A stretch of 64,000 bases of DNA. Source: Cladocopium goreaui. Taxonomy: Eukaryota; Sar; Dinophyceae; Suessiales; Symbiodiniaceae. The notes under the pieces are model-generated. The model ran no database searches. It worked only from the letters and a program-made list of their open reading frames with translations, and was not told where the DNA came from. Where the stretch lies: contig CAMXCT020002700.1 of assembly GCA_947184155.2 (NCBI GenBank), forward strand, positions 25,626 through 89,625, in the 5' to 3' direction. The translations under genes were made by a program, and so were the position numbers. Below are positions 15,201 to 22,391 of this stretch, one piece after another. Numbering within the stretch: the stretch's first letter is position 1; the number at the start of each line of letters is the position of its first letter.

Positions 15201-17229
15201 GGTTCTTGCATCAAGATGACATGGCCAAATTGAGGGAAAAGAAACAAAAGAGTGTCTGTGCCAGCCAAGTCTCCTGCATGTGACCTGCATTTTTTTTGGT
15301 ACCAATGGTACCAACTCAAATGCCAAGATTCTAAGAGGTCGCTGGCTGCCCAATCCCACAACTTCAGGATGTTCATGCCTCAGTGACCCCGGGCTGCCCG
15401 GAAGGGCCCAGATGGCTTCAATCATTTCACTCCCACCCGTTTCATGGCAAATTGAGGATGATTCATGGTTTTCGGGCTTATCAAAATACATACCCTCTGG
15501 TAAACTAACATAGCTATTGAAAATGGCCATTTATAGTGAGTTCTCCCATTAAAAATTGTGATTTTCCATAGTCATGTAACAGTTTACCAGAGGGTAATTA
15601 CACCCAACCCTTCTGTCCACCCCAGAAAACACCAGAACTTCCATGACCTGAGCATTGGACGACTAAAGGATGCACGGCTGTCGAAGACATGGACCTGCTC
15701 TGAAAGATCTGTGCCGCAGGGACCGAAAAATGAACCATAGTTTCATAATGGTTCATGGTCCCAAGTCCCAAATGCTATGTGCTTGTGTCTGGAAAAAATG
15801 TGAAAAAATGGGGTGTGAGACCCCAAAATTTGCATTTTAATGGAGAACATGATGACAACCCACTGAATCTTGGGGTACTGCACCCAAGCTTCACTCAAAT
15901 CGAATATACAGTAGCTGCTTTTTTTCTTGGAAGCAACTATGTTGGAAGTGTATTTTGGCAACATGCTGTAGAAATGTGGAAATGTCATTCACAAGGCCCT
16001 TTAGCTAACATTGCAATGTATCCTGGTTTGCATACCGTATGATAGTATCTGGAAGCTGATGCTTAGAATCTTGGGCCCCTTGGCCCTTCAAATGTCACAA
16101 GCGATGCTCTTGGCATAAGAAGACCCTAAAACACACTGGAACAAGTTGAAGGCTCATTCTCCACTAAGCTTTAGTCCGCCCCTCATTTACATCCACCACA
16201 AGTATACACCCTGCAGTTGGCCATACACAACCAAACCAAGACACATTTGATGAACTATTTATTTTTGGAGGAATGTCACTAGATTCACTAGATAAAGGTG
16301 GTTCCAAACTGCTGTCAGAGAAAAAAAAATGTTCAGAACATCTGAAACCAAGTCCTTCTTCAAAACTTCACAACTTAAACTTCACTTCACTCGATGTGGG
16401 CCCCCCAACTCCCCCACCTTTTCCCCCGGCACCTCTGCTCCTAAGAGGGCCAGTTCTAAAGCCGCCCTGAGACCAATGGGGCCAGCACCAATCACCGCCA
16501 GTTTTTCACCTTTCAGCGGATCGGCACCTGCCAGGGATCCCCAGGGCGGCCAGCGGTGCCATCGACCCCCCCGGGGACCTCCCAGAACTGCTTGGTGATT
16601 TTTTTACGAAATGCTTGGTACATTTTTTTGTACCCTCTGGTTATTTAACATAGCCATGGAACCCATTTATAGATAGATGGTTTACCTATTAAAAATGGTG
16701 ATTTTCCATGGCTATGTTAAATAACCAGAGGGTAAATCATAGATACTAATACTAAACCTATAAAATCTATAAACCGTATATAGAATCTATGCTGAAACTG
16801 AAAAAAATCGATGTCCAACAAAAAGGACACGCTTAAATTGGGATATGGACCTGACATTGACATGACCATCTGCAGCCTGAGTTGCCTGAGTCCAGTTGCT
16901 TCTGGAATCTCGGAATGGATAGTGGCATCCTGCAACCGTTGCAACCAGGCTTTGGATCAATGCTTGGGAACATTTGGGAACCAAGCTTCGATAAGTGGCT
17001 TTATGTGGCTTTGGATGGGATGAATCGGGACATATCGGGACTTTCCCTAAACATCAACATCAGGAATTTCAGGAATTTTGGGCGTGACTGGAAATGGCTC
17101 CTTAGTTTCTCCAATGGTTCTGGTGCTGATACTTGTTGATTGATTTGTTTTCAGCATTTGCGGCTCAAGTTTGCCTCCCTCTCCGAACCTCTGAAGCAAT
17201 TTGCTGTAGGCTTCAAAGGGGCCAAACGG
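198..17229 (-). CDS. MICAL-like flavoprotein monooxygenase gene, split into small exons, partial
   Basis: Minus-strand gene for the FAD-dependent monooxygenase domain of a MICAL-like protein. Animal MICALs oxidise methionines of F-actin; the substrate here is unknown. The resolved exons, listed separately, carry in order the GAGPIGLR dinucleotide-binding motif, the E/D-R-FSR segment, an ILKLWDW block, a DHIGIRELQ helix, ETHYFIMTVD, NVNQQNLEILARQA, DPLGRPAMSVF and GDALREPFWPMGEGCSRGF. This is the order of MICAL domains. Exons between 6658 and 198 join with compatible phases at GT-AG sites. The block between about 7.9 and 6.66 kb, expected to hold the VIGADG-type motif, was not resolved. Introns reach 6.6 kb and are full of MITEs. 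The domain's C-terminus and any calponin-homology or LIM domain lie outside the window. Family assignment is strong; exact exon ends are partly inferred. Confidence 0.85.
253..848. other. MICAL-like intron, AT-rich
   Basis: AT-rich intron with short TA tracts around 340-410. Nothing coding is visible. The open frame at 134-370 on the plus strand is a shadow of the exon at 198-252. Confidence 0.6.
849..932 (-). CDS. MICAL-like exon, FAD-binding GD motif
   Basis: This 84 nt exon encodes LPVFFAGDALREPFWPMGEG, the conserved LVGDSLLEPFWPxGxG block in which the GD aspartate contacts FAD. The acceptor AG at 934-933 leaves two bases to complete a codon begun in the 1247-1278 exon. The donor is GTTGCG at 848. 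This is the most diagnostic segment of the window. Confidence 0.92.
1247..1278 (-). CDS. MICAL-like microexon
   Basis: This 32 nt microexon has acceptor ctgcag ending at 1279 and donor GTAAAA starting at 1246. In the phase demanded by both neighbours it reads AKARTSQFML, leading into the GD-motif exon. It corresponds to the variable stretch just before LVGDSLLEPFWP. It is supported mainly by phase continuity on both sides. Confidence 0.65.
1970..2463. repeat. 10-bp minisatellite (ATTATAAACC / ATTGTAAACC)
   Basis: About 49 tandem copies of a decamer alternating ATTATAAACC and ATTGTAAACC, with a few A-for-T and frame-slip variants. It lies wholly within the intron between the 1247-1278 and 2520-2595 exons. 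Confidence 0.95.
2520..2595 (-). CDS. MICAL-like exon, helix before the GD motif
   Basis: This 76 nt exon lies between a pyrimidine-rich acceptor (AG at 2597-2596) and donor GTGAAA at 2519. The phase-compatible frame reads SHLALSAYVPLRAWTDLP and then AAARIA, joining the 3082-3185 and 1247-1278 exons without a break. Another frame is also open, so this assignment rests on phase. Confidence 0.6.
3082..3185 (-). CDS. MICAL-like exon, GRPAMSVF block
   Basis: This 104 nt exon encodes SVALDPLGRPAMSVFSYHAD followed by a tryptophan-rich stretch. It aligns with the MNHYGQPDVAMFDFT region of MICAL proteins. The acceptor is cccag ending at 3186 and the donor GTCATT starts at 3081. A shorter end at 3120 (donor GTGGCG) is possible but breaks phase with the next exon. 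A MITE lies 48 bp upstream, in the preceding intron. Confidence 0.75.
3233..3338. mobile_element. MITE family 1 copy (TA target site)
   Basis: Inverted repeat element bounded by TA, with TIRs CCCTCTGGTAA and TTACCAGAGGG and a palindromic core of CATAGCTAT / CCATTTATAG type. It has no coding capacity. It lies 48 bp upstream of the 3082-3185 exon. Confidence 0.9.
3640..3820. other. GC-rich island, possible unassigned exon
   Basis: GC-rich island inside the 3.1 kb MICAL-like intron. The minus strand offers short splice-bounded pieces (ctgcag acceptor, gtacgc donor). The plus strand offers an open frame containing RTVVLAVDSAYLFGDGWAAD. Phases of the flanking MICAL exons do not need it. Strand and status are undecided. 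Confidence 0.35.
4591..4711. mobile_element. MITE family 2 copy
   Basis: Diverged left end (GTCGGTGG) and intact right end (CACCAACCAG) flank the family core CCCCTCTGAAAAAT..GGGATGATGA..TTCCCA. It is nested close to a family 1 copy at 4734. Confidence 0.75.
4734..4845. mobile_element. MITE family 1 copy
   Basis: TA-bounded copy with intact CCCTCTGGTAA ends. It is followed by a short ATCCCATTAA tandem repeat at 4853-4885. Confidence 0.9.
5100..5660. repeat. TA-rich microsatellite tracts
   Basis: Two blocks, TATATG-type at 5100-5260 and ATATTATAAT-type at 5395-5655, separated by a short mixed segment. No gene is seen. Confidence 0.9.
5818..5912. mobile_element. MITE family 2 copy
   Basis: Starts AACTGGTTGGTGG and ends CCAACAACCAG, with the core CCCCTCTGAAAAATATTAGTC and GGGATGATGATTATTCCCA. 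About 95 bp. Confidence 0.88.
6131..6234. mobile_element. MITE family 1 copy next to an exon
   Basis: TA-bounded, intact ends. It begins 13 bp after the donor of the 6247-6393 exon. Its terminal GTACCC could itself serve as a splice donor on the minus strand. Confidence 0.9.
6247..6393 (-). CDS. MICAL-like exon, NVNQ block
   Basis: This 147 nt exon reads YIPGSQDLANVNQQNLEILA and then RQARASVSVVEQDGYVTK. This matches [22 protein letters not shown] of MICALs. The acceptor AG is at 6395-6394 and the donor GTGTTT at 6246. It joins the 6556-6658 exon and the 3082-3185 exon in phase. A MITE starts only 13 bp past the donor and offers a second GTACCC donor. Confidence 0.88.
6556..6658 (-). CDS. MICAL-like exon, THYFVMT strand
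   Basis: The exon encodes QMNEGETHYFIMTVDLDVLM and then KHGVVTSQAPF. This matches the DDTHYFVMTAKKQSLLDKGVIL core strand and helix of MICAL proteins. The donor is GTCAGT at 6555. The acceptor is less certain: AG at 6660-6659, or the cgtcag eleven bases further in. The phase into the next exon is exact. Confidence 0.85.
7538..7765. repeat. ACA/AAT repeats and 10-bp ATTATAATAC array
   Basis: An imperfect AAT/AAC trinucleotide run at 7538-7600 is followed by about eleven copies of ATTATAATAC at 7655-7765. It lies in the intron upstream of the 6556-6658 exon. Confidence 0.9.
7822..7923. mobile_element. MITE family 2 copy
   Basis: Intact ends TACTGGTTGGTGG and CCACCAACCAGAA, 102 bp, 55 bp from the 7978-8076 exon. 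Confidence 0.9.
7978..8076 (-). CDS. MICAL-like exon, beta-strand segment
   Basis: The frame in phase with the 14737-14821 exon reads PGWPSIWASNVTVRTAKAKS and then PAVRSRWRLDCD. This fits the MICAL strand pair around GVEIHVNVEF and GWRAEVHP. The acceptor is AG at 8078-8077, or ccag five bases upstream in a different phase. The donor GTCAAC starts at 7977. The plus strand is also partly open here, so identification is moderate. Confidence 0.5.
8137..8240. mobile_element. MITE family 1, right end lost
   Basis: The left TIR and most of the core are present. The element stops at about 8240 without the TTACCAGAGGG end, so it is a truncated copy 61 bp from the 7978-8076 exon. Confidence 0.8.
8241..9870. 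other. Long MICAL-like intron, mostly non-coding
   Basis: AT-moderate intron sequence with an ATTC tetranucleotide run at 8516-8560. A GC-richer island at 9200-9360 has a short hydrophobic plus frame (FAVVLLALATIALGCCAV) and an open minus frame. Neither is supported by a clear splice pair. Confidence 0.4.
9871..10105. mobile_element. MITE family 1 copy split by a family 3 element
   Basis: The left half (9871-9960) and right half (10081-10105, ending CCAGGGTGTA) are parts of one family 1 element, interrupted by a 121 bp family 3 insertion. Confidence 0.85.
9960..10080. mobile_element. MITE family 3 element, nested
   Basis: Ends ACAATGTGGTACCCCC and GGGGGCCTCACATTGT form an imperfect terminal inverted repeat. 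The interior has repeated TTATAAGTTGG and GGTTTATAACC motifs. Related, more degraded copies occur near 4255-4530, 12075-12178, 24186-24335, 26041-26165, 33380-33470 and 34110-34210. Confidence 0.75.
10140..10236. other. GC-rich island, possible exon of uncertain strand
   Basis: The plus frame reads CRPATCNEAGECLDVLLSLD after an AG and before GTTTCT. The minus frame after ccag reads NPIVQGQEDVQTFSSLVACG. Both are open, and neither phase fits the neighbouring MICAL exons. Confidence 0.3.
10237..10360. mobile_element. MITE family 1 variant
   Basis: Left TIR intact; right end is CATAACCAGGTTGGGTA, a variant shared with the copy at 10774. Confidence 0.85.
10447..10551. mobile_element. MITE family 1, GGTTATTTAACATAGCC subtype
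   Basis: Nearly perfect palindrome with inner arms AACATAGCCATGGAAAA and its complement. It represents a subtype also seen at 16631. Confidence 0.9.
10774..10888. mobile_element. MITE family 1 variant
   Basis: The ends TACCCTCTGGTTATGAC and GTCATAACCAGGTTGGGTA match the 10237 copy's variant right end. Confidence 0.88.
11020..11280. other. Coding-like island, strand undecided
   Basis: Minus frame contains SCFLRIVQAWFQVIHPTDDP before a GCAG|GTCGCC donor. Plus frame after ctgcag contains NGIIRRMDDLEPCLNYAEEA and reaches a TGA. Either could be an exon. No family is recognised. Confidence 0.35.
11281..12940. other. Intronic stretch without a clear gene
   Basis: AT-rich sequence with a degraded family 3 element near 12075-12178 and A/T homopolymer runs at 12570-12690. 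A dispersed motif (CCCAATGTTCAGACAAACCC at about 11487) recurs inverted near 33930. Confidence 0.5.
12940..13665. repeat. Degenerate GGTATATTAAA repeat field
   Basis: Roughly 700 bp built from diverged AAGGTATATTAAA-type units of 10 to 13 bp. No long frame is open. Confidence 0.7.
13779..13880. mobile_element. Single-copy hairpin element
   Basis: Inverted arms GTGGATGGAAGAAATCCTGC and the complementary GCAGGATTTCTTCCACCCAC flank a 55 bp AT-rich loop. It resembles a MITE of another family. Confidence 0.65.
13823..14115 (-). other. Coding-like stretch with a break
   Basis: The minus strand reads LGKTLLVLFAHKKVNVALEM, then a stop, then WQDGKKQVLKAFDLQKNVVT and more, with one frame interruption. 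It could be a decayed coding sequence or chance. No family is recognised. Confidence 0.3.
14340..14735. other. Open on both strands, unassigned
   Basis: A 131-codon minus frame and a plus frame containing NVDFAPRDLWKKTTDEGTVH overlap. It lies directly past the donor of the 14737-14821 exon, so on the minus strand it would be intronic. A decayed plus-strand coding sequence is an alternative. Confidence 0.3.
14737..14821 (-). CDS. MICAL-like exon, HISIRQLQ helix
   Basis: This exon encodes DHIGIRELQALLLKLCLLAK and then AGGMAAKH. It is the counterpart of IDHISIRQLQLILLKVALML in MICALs. The acceptor cccag ends at 14822 and the donor GTGCCA is at 14736. A 6.6 kb intron follows before the next recognised exon. 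Confidence 0.85.
15312..15378 (-). CDS. MICAL-like exon, LHLW block
   Basis: The frame reads MNILKLWDWAASDLLES, matching the [21 protein letters not shown] region of MICALs. The acceptor AG is at 15380-15379 and the donor GTACCA at 15311. An in-frame TGA just upstream fixes the start close to this acceptor. The phase matches the previous exon only if that exon ends early, at GTCGTC (see 15648-15697). Confidence 0.75.
15491..15596. mobile_element. MITE family 1 copy
   Basis: TA-bounded with intact TIRs; 52 bp from the 15648-15697 exon. Confidence 0.92.
15648..15697 (-). CDS. MICAL-like exon, FSR segment
   Basis: The exon reads QVHVFDSRASFSRPMLR and continues the nucleotide-binding fold directly from the 16433-16527 exon in phase 0. 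It matches VVVVEKRDSFSRNN. The donor is GTCATG at 15647. An alternative donor GTCGTC inside the SFSR codons would give exact phase with the next exon. Confidence 0.78.
16433..16527 (-). CDS. MICAL-like exon, FAD GxGxxG motif
   Basis: This 95 nt exon encodes EKLAVIGAGPIGLRAALELA and then LLGAE. It is the Rossmann GxGxxG fingerprint of the FAD site and is nearly identical to VVIGAGPCGLRTAIELALLGAKV of MICALs. The acceptor ggcag ends at 16528 and the donor GTGCCG starts at 16432. Confidence 0.92.
16631..16734. mobile_element. MITE family 1 copy
   Basis: TA-bounded palindrome of the GGTTATTTAACATAGCC subtype; 104 bp from the GxGxxG exon. Confidence 0.92.
17133..17229 (-). CDS. Candidate upstream exon of the MICAL-like gene
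   Basis: The minus frame after acceptor ccaag (AG 17231-17230) reads PFGPFEAYSKLLQRFGEGGK, then LEPQMLK, with donor GTATCA at 17132. It is an amphipathic helix of the kind that precedes the FAD fold in MICALs. No sequence motif proves it. Other candidate exons lie further upstream at 17.25 to 17.55 kb and are unresolved. Confidence 0.5.
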
Positions 17230-17249
17230 CTTGGAACCTCAGCCCGCCG

Positions 17250-18364
17250 ATGGAACATGATCCCCAGGTACGCTGGCAACTGATCAATCTTCTGGGTGAA
17301 CCCTTGATCCACTGGGCACGTCACCATGGTTTGCTTTCCCATGAGATCAAATCTATGGCATCTATATACAGATCCACCAGGTGAAAAAAAAATCTCAACG
17401 CAACCGTTGCACCCTCCATTGGTCCATGCTGCTGTGCAACTATTGAGTTGAACTTCCTGCATCGAAGTCCAAAGTGCACCTGAGTCAGCTGAGAGCTGAT
17501 TCTGCAGCCAGGACCTCCATCCTCGCCCAAACATGAGGGTGTATGTCCCATGTCTCATAGGGTAAGTTTTTGGCAAACCTCAGGTGTCTGGATGTCAGGG
17601 TTTAGACACCAAAATGCTGTCAGTACATTGACAACCAGAATGTTGTCTGCAAAGGGAGCTCAAATTGACGGAGTTCTCAGTGTTTTGCCATTTCATTAGG
17701 AGCTCAGAAAGCCTGACCATACCCCTGGTTGGCTGGTTGGCAACGGCAGAGCTCAAAGATGAGGCCACTGACACGAATCAAGGCTTGGTCGAGAAAAAAC
17801 ACGGTGACCTTTTTGCAACTTCCTAGAGCATGTCGAAACAGCAAAACTCCTGCCATCCGTTTATCTTGTTTAACACCTTTACGGAGCACGCCACAAGTTT
17901 TGCAAACCAACAAGAGCGCTGTGCACATTACCAGCGAGGGCAAAATCATGGAGGTACACACGCATACAAACCTAGACACAAAAGGTCAATATCCAGGTTG
18001 AAAGCAGCTTTGGGTGATTCCCAACCTTCCCTGATTGAATCGCAATGCATTTGGGTATGGTTCCAACTTGGTCCTCCCAAAGTTGGATAGTTTACTCATG
18101 TTCAAAACGATCAGTAGGAGTCCTCCCCCAGTCAAACTTCAAAATACTGTTGACACCATCTTGCATATGATCAAAACAATTATTATACTCCTGCTTGATC
18201 TTCGGCACAATAACATTCCATTAAACCTTCGACAAACCAATGAAACATCAACAAGATCAACATACACAACCATATAATACATATAGAATATTATAGAATT
18301 AAACACTATTTTAACCATACACAAACATCGATCAGTAAATCCGTGGCTCAAAAGGAGCCTTAAC
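17250..18364. other. Region upstream of the MICAL-like FAD fold
   Basis: Several GC-rich pieces read as protein on the minus strand (a 141-codon open frame at 17151-17576; another at 17704-17979). Others read on the plus strand (LKDEATDTNQGLVEKKHGDL at 17750-17820). N-terminal exons of the MICAL-like gene are expected here, but I could not fix boundaries. Confidence 0.35.
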
Positions 18365-18415
18365 TCCCCCAGAGGCTCCCATCAAGCGACTGAAGGCTTG
18401 GTCGATGTCCTCCAC
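18365..18415 (-). CDS. Candidate exon, unknown protein
   Basis: After acceptor ccttgcag the minus frame reads VEDIDQAFSRLMGASGG, 17 codons in phase 0, to donor GTTAAG at 18364. If it is not spliced there, the frame runs to a TGA at 18332. The amphipathic DIDQAF helix looks genuine. No family is recognised. Confidence 0.55.
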
Positions 18416-18579
18416 CTGCAAGGCCTAAGCCACGGTGATACATGGCTGGAAGAAACAGAAAGGACCCCCAAAAGAGACACTCTAGACTCTAGATGACGTC
18501 TAGAATACGTGATTTGCATTGATTTGCCACTATGTTAGAAGGATTTTCCAGCCCTTTGATGGTTGGTGCTATAAAATCA

Positions 18580-19470
18580 TCCAATATAAGATAAGATAAT
18601 ATAATACAATGCAATATAATATACATCTAATATTATAATATAAATAATGATATTATTGTATATAATGAAATATTATATACTACAGTATACTACAATATAT
18701 AATATAATATACTATAATATAATGTAATATAATATAATATAATATAATATAATATGATATAATTAATATAAAATAATATGATATGATATAATATTGTATA
18801 TAATGAATAATAAAAAACACAAAATATGTAATATATAATATTTAATATATGATATATATAATGTATAAAATAAAAAAAAAACATATAGTATAATAAAATA
18901 TTATATTATATTATAATATATAATACAATATAATATATAATATATAATACAATATAATATAAAATATATAATATAATATAATATAATATAATATAACATA
19001 TAATATGATATAATATAAAATATAAAATATAATATGATAAAATACAATATAATATATTATAATGTATATAATATTGTAAAATATAATAGAATACAAAAAA
19101 CAATAATATAATATAATAGAATAGATAATATATGATATAATAAAAAAAATAAAATAAAATATAGTATATTATATTATATATTATATAATATAAAATATAT
19201 AATACACAGTATAAAATAATATATAATATAATATAATACAAAATAACATAATACAATATAATATAATACAATATAATATAATACAATATAATATAATATA
19301 CTATAATATAAAAATACAATATAATAAAATACAATATTATATAATATACTATGATATTATATACTATAATATACTATAATATAATATACTTTAATATAAT
19401 ATAATACAATGTAATAAAATATAATATACTATAATATAATTTAATATAATGGAATAGAGTATCATCATGT
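18580..19470. repeat. AT-only repeat block (TATAA-type)
   Basis: About 0.9 kb of nearly pure A/T sequence built from TATAATA units. The long Tyr/Ile/Leu frames on the minus strand are artefacts of this composition. Confidence 0.95.
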
Positions 19471-19531
19471 CTATAATGGATATCTCTCCAGATCTCTACT
19501 TCAAGCCTCGGGGCCGGGCGCCCACTGAGGA

Positions 19532-19636
19532 TCAGGCAGAGCAAAAGTCCTCCCACAGCTTCTCCAGCGACCCCAGCGCTGATTTGGAGCGCATCCAATA
19601 GAGACTCTTGGATCCCTCAGGGTAAAGCAGCTTCAG
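19532..19636 (-). CDS. Candidate exon with stop codon, unknown protein
   Basis: The minus frame after ttggag reads YPEGSKSLYWMRSKSALGSL and then EKLWEDFC, ending at a TGA (19532-19534). A second frame with donor GTGGGC is also open, so this may be a terminal or an internal exon. No family is recognised. Confidence 0.45.
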   Translation of the reverse strand: MKLLYPEGSKSLYWMRSKSALGSLEKLWEDFCSA

Positions 19637-19680
19637 CTCCAAACGAGCCAAGCCATGGAAAACCGATCAGTGTGAAGCAC

Positions 19681-19814
19681 ACAATTTGTATGAGGTATTG
19701 ATGATAGAGATCCAAGCAGCAATTTGTTTTTGTTGCTCCACTTCACAATTGACAGGCAACTGTGATTCAGGGAATTTCTTTGAAGCGGATACAAAAGTGC
19801 AGAAGGCACAACTG
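19681..19814 (-). CDS. Candidate exon, possible PH-like helix
   Basis: The minus frame after ccag reads FVSASKKFPESQLPVNCEVE and then QQKQIAAWISIINTSYK, up to donor GTGCTT at 19680. The EQQKQIAAWISIINTSY helix resembles the C-terminal helix of PH domains (weak). On the plus strand a GTAAGG donor bounds an alternative exon (LLADLNP end). Confidence 0.45.
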
Positions 19815-20155
19815 CTGGCTGATCTCAACCCCGTAAGGACTGTCAATGGAAACGATGAATCAACTCAAGTGAGGATGTAAAGTACATGAGTCAGAATTAA
19901 AACTAATTAATGTAAATATTGAACCATTATATATTATACAATAGATTCAAGATAACATAAAGTCCTTTTTTATGTATTTCAAACCACCAAACAGTCCAGG
20001 TTTTTCAGCTTTTGAAAACCCGTTCCAACGGGCCAAGTTTCCGTGAAGCTCTTCGACACATCAATGCCACTAGAAGGTTGACGAGATCTCAGCAGTTGAA
20101 CGTGGCAAGAGAGTTTGGGGACACGACATATCTGCAATAACAGGATAATTTATTG

Positions 20156-20262
20156 CCCATAGGATCCATGTATGATATATATGCTAACATTTGGGGTATA
20201 TTGATGGTAAAATATGATAAATGTTCCCATATATAGCATACATGGATCCTATGGGTTGTGGC
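20156..20262. mobile_element. Hairpin element with BamHI-like arms
   Basis: Arms CCCATAGGATCCATGTATG and CATACATGGATCCTATGGG are perfect inverted repeats around an AT-rich centre. No second copy is seen here. Confidence 0.7.
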
Positions 20263-20415
20263 TATAGTGATATAGTAACTACTTCCAGTTATCAGATATT
20301 GTTTTTCAACTGCAATAACTGAATATTGTAAATGTTAATTATTACACTTACTATAACCAACAATTCTCAGGGGACACTAACCCGAACATGTTTTGGGATA
20401 GTGACTCCTACGACA

Positions 20416-20560
20416 TCACGACGTGAGGTCCTGAAAATGTGCAGGAAAATGTGCAGAAGAAACCTCCAGGTGTGGCGTTTGCCCCCAAAATGGGGCATCC
20501 AAAAATGATGAAATCGCCCATTCCCTTTGTTGCTTGAACATGACGATCACATCATAAAGC
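20416..20560 (-). other. Coding-like island, unassigned
   Basis: The minus frame reads VMFKQQREWAISSFLDAPFW and then GQTPHLEV. No convincing splice pair was fixed. Confidence 0.35.
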
Positions 20561-20674
20561 ATTGGAATATATTGGAATTCAGATGAATTCAGATGACTCA
20601 CCCAAACATACCCAAACATCCAAAACAAACATCAAATGTGATGATCAAATGACAACCTTTGTTTAACATGGCGA

Positions 20675-20778
20675 TACCCTCTGGTAAACTAACATAACTA
20701 TGGAAAATCACCATTTTTAATGGGACACCTCACTATAAATGGCCATTTTCAATAGCTATGTTAAATTACCAGAGGGTA
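20675..20778. mobile_element. MITE family 1 copy abutting an exon
   Basis: TA-bounded copy with intact TIRs. Read on the minus strand, its first bases form GTACCC immediately after the 20780-20891 exon. Confidence 0.92.
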
Positions 20779-20779
20779 C

Positions 20780-20891
20780 CGTTGCGCCATCAGAGTTTTG
20801 TGGTCCCAAACATCCTCCGCAGCCAGGCCGCCGCAGCAAGCGGTACTGTTTCCGAAGCCACTCTTCCCCTCCCGTCGCATCGCTCTCGAGC
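20780..20891 (-). CDS. Candidate exon ending at a MITE
   Basis: A strong acceptor (a pyrimidine tract ending ccccccag) is followed by 112 nt reading LESDATGGEEWLRKQYRLLR and then RPGCGG. The frame stays open to the GTACCC formed by the MITE end at 20779, which is the first available donor. No family is recognised. Confidence 0.6.
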
Positions 20892-21305
20892 CTGGGGGGT
20901 GGGAAATGCCATGAGAAACCTCACTGTGACCTGAAAAGAAATAACTGAAAAGGCCATAGTTATCACGTTTTGAGTCGGATTCTACGGAAGTGTATCTTTC
21001 TATCTTTTCTTTTGGGTACTATACATCTATATGTACTATGACATTGATGATTTGATAAGCCACCCATCTATGGTAATGTTGCGGATGGTGTATTATTGGG
21101 TTGTCAACGTTACGAGACCATCCCTATAGGACTCATGTTGGGTAATTTTTCAGGCAATTTTCTCATGGTGATATGTTATACTATGTTTTTTTCTGCACCC
21201 TTTTTCTTGAACTGGAAAAATACCATGAAACATACGTGGAAAGCGGATGAAACATGATGAAACCGGAAGCTTTGAGGCAGCACTTGTTTCAACTTGTTTC
21301 CCGAC

Positions 21306-21400
21306 CTATCTGACAGCAGCGACCAGAGCAAATCCGCGTCGACGAAGCTTCCTTGAGGCTGCAAAGGCAATTCCAATAGCTCAACATGGGTGATAATAAC
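21306..21400 (-). CDS. Candidate exon, unknown protein
   Basis: Bounded by acceptor ttcaatgcag (AG 21402-21401) and donor GTCGGG at 21305. It reads VIITHVELLELPLQPQGSFV and then DADLLWSLLSDR, with no alternative frame of equal quality. Function unknown. Confidence 0.7.
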
Positions 21401-21659
21401 CTGCATTGAACCAGAAAGTATAACTCCCGGAATTAGTCATCAACCAGGGTTTTGGTACTCAAATGTTATGATGTTGCTCATGTTGATATGTGGTACTTAT
21501 GTGGCACCCCACATGTAAACATCCCAGTCTTCTGACCCATAGCTGTACTGCTGGTTTCAATTGAAGAGCTGATGAGCGGGTCCTTCAGCGATGTCTGCAG
21601 TAGATACTTTCTACTACTGTAATCTGCTGTGTGTATATATTAGTGACTATTGTGTGTAC

Positions 21660-21902
21660 CTGGCTGTCGGAATAGGTCACTTTGGGAGCCTGTCCAACTC
21701 CAACACCAGTCAGCTTCTCTACTGAAAGGGCCACTTCCGTGGAACTTTAGAACTTTGGGCTAGCCAATTTTGCATGGCCACTATGTGTCGCGAGATCCGC
21801 TATCCTTGGATTCCCGAACAATGCGGCTTCAGTCCAGGCACGGTCAGTGCTATCAAGCACTTGTTCAAAGCTTGCATCGTTCGGAAAGAGCCATGAATCT
21901 TC
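21660..21902 (-). CDS. Candidate 81-codon exon with an internal TAA
   Basis: Starts after acceptor ttgatag. It reads EDSWLFPNDASFEQVLDSTD, continues for 51 codons to SPKF, then meets TAA at 21749-21747. The same frame continues for 29 codons (STEVALSVEKLTGVGVGQAP) exactly to a CAG|GTACAC donor in phase 0. Either the gene ends at the TAA or the exon carries a nonsense change. Function unknown. Confidence 0.55.
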
Positions 21903-22391
21903 CTATCAAGGTCAAAGGGAGGCATCGTTCAGAAATTCACGGTGACCAGTGATGACCAGTCCCACAGTCACAGTCTAGCGATAATACACGCTATCTTGCA
22001 ATCTTCCAAGTAGATATATAATTACATAAGATGTTATAAGATTCAATTGAAAGTTGCACACACGCACAAAGAGTACAGATGATTGCAGTAGATTGCAGTA
22101 TTTCCTTGACAAAAGAGTTTGATAAAATGATTGCAGATATTGGAGCCATCTGGGCCATCTGGGGGATAGCAACAACTAATTAGCAGATTAATTAGCCCAA
22201 GCAATGGTCAAGATTCTTCATTCTGGCATTATCGCATAAAGCACATCCGCAAATTCCTTCAATGGTCAAGAAGCAATGGTCACAAGACATAACCATCCCC
22301 AGCTTCCATGGAACTTGTGAAGAAGTGTAAAGATTTCTTTGGTTCCCATCCTGAAGTGCCCAGGTCCAGTTGAGGCCTATGGCATCACACC

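Noticed and set aside
18906-19334. 142-codon Tyr/Ile ORF on the minus strand
   Set aside because: It lies wholly in AT-only repeat; stop codons are avoided by the periodic TATAA composition.
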